64,000 nucleotides of DNA from Janthinobacterium fluminis. GTDB taxonomy: Bacteria > Pseudomonadota > Gammaproteobacteria > Burkholderiales > Burkholderiaceae_D. A model generated the notes under the pieces. That model worked only from the letters and a program-made list of their open reading frames with translations, was not told the origin of the DNA and did not search any database. Numbering within the stretch: position 1 is the first letter of the stretch; each line of letters opens with the position of its first letter. The stretch covers positions 32,649 through 96,648 of the forward strand of contig NZ_JAQQXR010000013.1 in assembly GCF_028595325.1 (NCBI RefSeq), written 5' to 3'. Position numbers and translations under genes: made by a program. Of the stretch, positions 62,346 to 64,000 are shown piece by piece.

Positions 62346-63827
62346 CTATTTCAATTCGAAGCCGCGTGTCGCCTGCGGCGGCGGCGCGGCGGCGGCGGCG
62401 GGCGGCGGCGCCGCCCCCTCCATGCGCCCGCCGAGGAACAGCTCGCTGCGGCCCGGCGCGCGCAACTGCTCGGTCGGCAGCACATAGTCGGGCGGCAGCG
62501 GCTTGACCAGATGCGCCGTGATCACGAACAGCAACTCGCTGCGGTCGTGCTGGAAATCCGTGCTGCGAAACAGCGCGCCCAGCACCGGCAATTCGCCCAG
62601 CACCGGCAAGCCCTTGATGTTGCTGACCTGGTTGTTCTTGATCAGGCCGCCGATGGCGTAACTCTGGCCGTCGAACAATTGCACCGTGGTGGCGGCGCGC
62701 CGCGTCGTGATCAGCGGCAGCACGGCGCCGCCGGTGAAGCCGGCCGCGCTGATGCCGACGCCCTCGCGCGACACTTCCGACACCTCCGGCGCCACCTTCA
62801 GGTTGATGCGCCCGCCGGCCAGCACCGTCGGCGTGAAGCGCAGGCCGACACCGAACTCCTTCTCCTCCAGCGACACCTTGCCGTTGTCCTGGGCCACCGG
62901 CACGAAGATCTTGCCGCCGGCCAGGAAGCTGCCCTCCTGGCCGCTGATCGCCATCACCGTCGGTTCGGCCAGGATGCGCACCAGGCCGTCGCGTTTTTGC
63001 GCCGCCAGCGTCACCTGGTTGCCGTTCGACTTGCGCAGGTCGAGCAGGCCGCCGGTGGTCCCGGTGAGGAAGTTCGACAGCAGCGTCGTGGCCCAGCTGC
63101 CGGACGTGTAGCGCAGGGTCGTGCCCACTTCGAGCTTGTCGAGCAGGGACTTCGACACTTCGGCGATCTGCACTTCGAGCATCACCTGCTGCGGCGCGCC
63201 GACGCTGAGCAGGTTGATGATGCGCCCGCCGGCACCGGCGCCGGCGCCGGCCGCGGGCGCCGCGACGGCCGGGGCCGCGGCGCCGTCCTCGCCCTTGCGC
63301 GCCAGCGCCAGCGCGCGCACCGGCCGGCGCACATAGGCGCCGGCCAGCTCGACGGCGCGCTGCACGGCCGTGGCGTCGTCGACGCTGCCGCTCAGCACCA
63401 GCGTGTCGGCGGCGGCGCTGACGCGTATGCCTTTTTCCTCCGGCATCAGCGCGGCCAGCGTGGCCTGTAAGGCGGCCGGGTCCATGCCGACGGTGACGTC
63501 GAGCACGCTGCACAAGCCGCTTTTTCCCTGGATGATCATATTCGTGCCGCCGACGTCGACGCCGACGATGTACAGCGTGTCCGGCGCCACCAGCATGGCC
63601 TGGACCACGCCCGGGTCGCCGACGCTGCGGTGCTGCACGGCCTCGGGCAGGCGCATCAGCGTCGACTTGCCGACTTGCAGCGTCAGCTTGGCCGGCGTGG
63701 CCGCCTCGCCGCTGCAGCGCGGCCCGGCGTCGCCGGCTAGCGCGGCGGCCCGCTCGGGCGCCGCCGCGCCGGCGCGCGAGGACAGCGCGGCAAGCAGAAC
63801 GAAGAACAGGACGGGGCGGCTAGGCAT
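62346..63827 (-). CDS. cpaC: Tad pilus secretin CpaC/RcpA
   Basis: A 493-residue outer-membrane secretin. A signal peptide ends near SSRAGA (residue 21). The N-terminal BON/N0-like part has VGKSTLMRLPEAVQHRSVGDPGVVQ and VGGTNMIIQG, then an Ala/Gly linker near 190. The secretin domain is about 205-450 with VMLEVQIAEVSKSLLDKL and GLPVLGELPVLGALFRSTDFQHDRSELLFVITAHLV. A Pro/Ala-rich tail ends the protein. ATG 63827 is used; its Shine-Dalgarno is weak. Confidence 0.9.
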   Translation of the reverse strand: MPSRPVLFFVLLAALSSRAGAAAPERAAALAGDAGPRCSGEAATPAKLTLQVGKSTLMRLPEAVQHRSVGDPGVVQAMLVAPDTLYIVGVDVGGTNMIIQGKSGLCSVLDVTVGMDPAALQATLAALMPEEKGIRVSAAADTLVLSGSVDDATAVQRAVELAGAYVRRPVRALALARKGEDGAAAPAVAAPAAGAGAGAGGRIINLLSVGAPQQVMLEVQIAEVSKSLLDKLEVGTTLRYTSGSWATTLLSNFLTGTTGGLLDLRKSNGNQVTLAAQKRDGLVRILAEPTVMAISGQEGSFLAGGKIFVPVAQDNGKVSLEEKEFGVGLRFTPTVLAGGRINLKVAPEVSEVSREGVGISAAGFTGGAVLPLITTRRAATTVQLFDGQSYAIGGLIKNNQVSNIKGLPVLGELPVLGALFRSTDFQHDRSELLFVITAHLVKPLPPDYVLPTEQLRAPGRSELFLGGRMEGAAPPPAAAAAPPPQATRGFELK

Positions 63828-63876
63828 CGGGCGTATCCATATGGCTGGGCGGGCGGTGGCGGCCGTCGGGCCGGGA

Positions 63877-64000
63877 CTAGAAACACTCCTGCGAACGCTG
63901 CAGGCCGTCAATGACGCCGCTGCAGCGCTGCGCCGGCCGGGCCGCCGTTTGCAGCGGCCGCGCCGGCGCCGGCGGCGGCGCGGGCGGCGCCGCCGTGGCG
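63877..64000 (-). CDS. C-terminal end of a gene running off the right edge, probably cpaB
   Basis: An open minus-strand frame enters at the right edge and ends with TAG at 63877. The visible 41 residues are a Pro/Ala-rich linker followed by RCSGVIDGLQRSQECF. In Tad loci the gene upstream of cpaC is usually cpaB (RcpC), whose C-terminus often ends in a short strand of this kind, so cpaB is the most likely identity. That is inferred from position; no SAF domain lies inside the window. Confidence 0.45.
   Translation of the reverse strand, partial: ATAAPPAPPPAPARPLQTAARPAQRCSGVIDGLQRSQECF

Overview
The window is chromosomal DNA from a high-GC Gram-negative betaproteobacterium, most likely an Oxalobacteraceae member of the Massilia/Duganella/Janthinobacterium group. 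The evidence is an S-adenosylhomocysteine riboswitch in front of ahcY, the block gpmA / rhodanese / grxC / secB / gpsA, petABC followed by sspAB, porins ending in Phe, and a DksA without its zinc-finger cysteines. The genus is an inference. No rRNA, CRISPR array, prophage or intact insertion sequence was seen.

Layout. 1-5.3 kb: a lytic transglycosylase start, 5-formyl-THF cyclo-ligase, then the one-carbon and activated-methyl genes metF, ahcY (with SAH riboswitch) and metK, separated by terminators and by a 27-bp perfect inverted repeat. 5.4-8.1 kb: two tandem LpxL-type acyltransferases and dapF. 8.1-12.7 kb: a Sel1-repeat protein and two general porins, which appear to split the usual dapF-DUF484-xerC neighbourhood. 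12.8-20.5 kb: DUF484, xerC, a COG0523 metal-chaperone GTPase, dksA, a duplicated helical/STAS protein, hslVU, and a tiny basic protein. 20.1-23.8 kb: a beta-barrel protein, an XRE regulator and a patatin-barrel (type Vd) autotransporter. 23.8-34.8 kb: a type II secretion operon transcribed leftwards in the order G-H-I-J-K-L-M-N-D-E-F-C. 34.8-45.3 kb: moeB/thiF-like, ctpA, envC, gpmA, rhodanese, grxC, secB, an SH3 protein, gpsA, cupin, DUF2461, a DegS-like protease and mscL. 45.4-49.8 kb: petABC, sspA, sspB and tRNA-Thr(TGT).

49.87-53.35 kb is an accessory patch directly behind tRNA-Thr, with lower GC and different codon use. It holds an IS21-type remnant, two GNAT acetyltransferases, an NTF2-like secreted protein, and a HigBA pair whose toxin gene is frameshifted while the antitoxin is intact. 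53.4-64 kb returns to high GC: a BON lipoprotein and a leftward Tad (Flp) pilus locus, from a partial gene at the right edge (probably cpaB) through cpaC, a small lipoprotein, tadG, two tadE-like genes, tadZ, tadA, tadB, tadC and a TPR/LytR_C lipoprotein in the tadD position.

Functional reading: the left part handles methylation and one-carbon metabolism plus envelope lipids. The centre handles proteostasis, chromosome resolution and stringent response. The T2SS, type Vd protein and Tad locus make the window rich in secretion and surface machinery. Most genes are recognisable. The least explained items are the duplicated helical/STAS protein, the GGGGTCAG inverted-repeat elements, the small gene after hslU and the tRNA-Thr patch.
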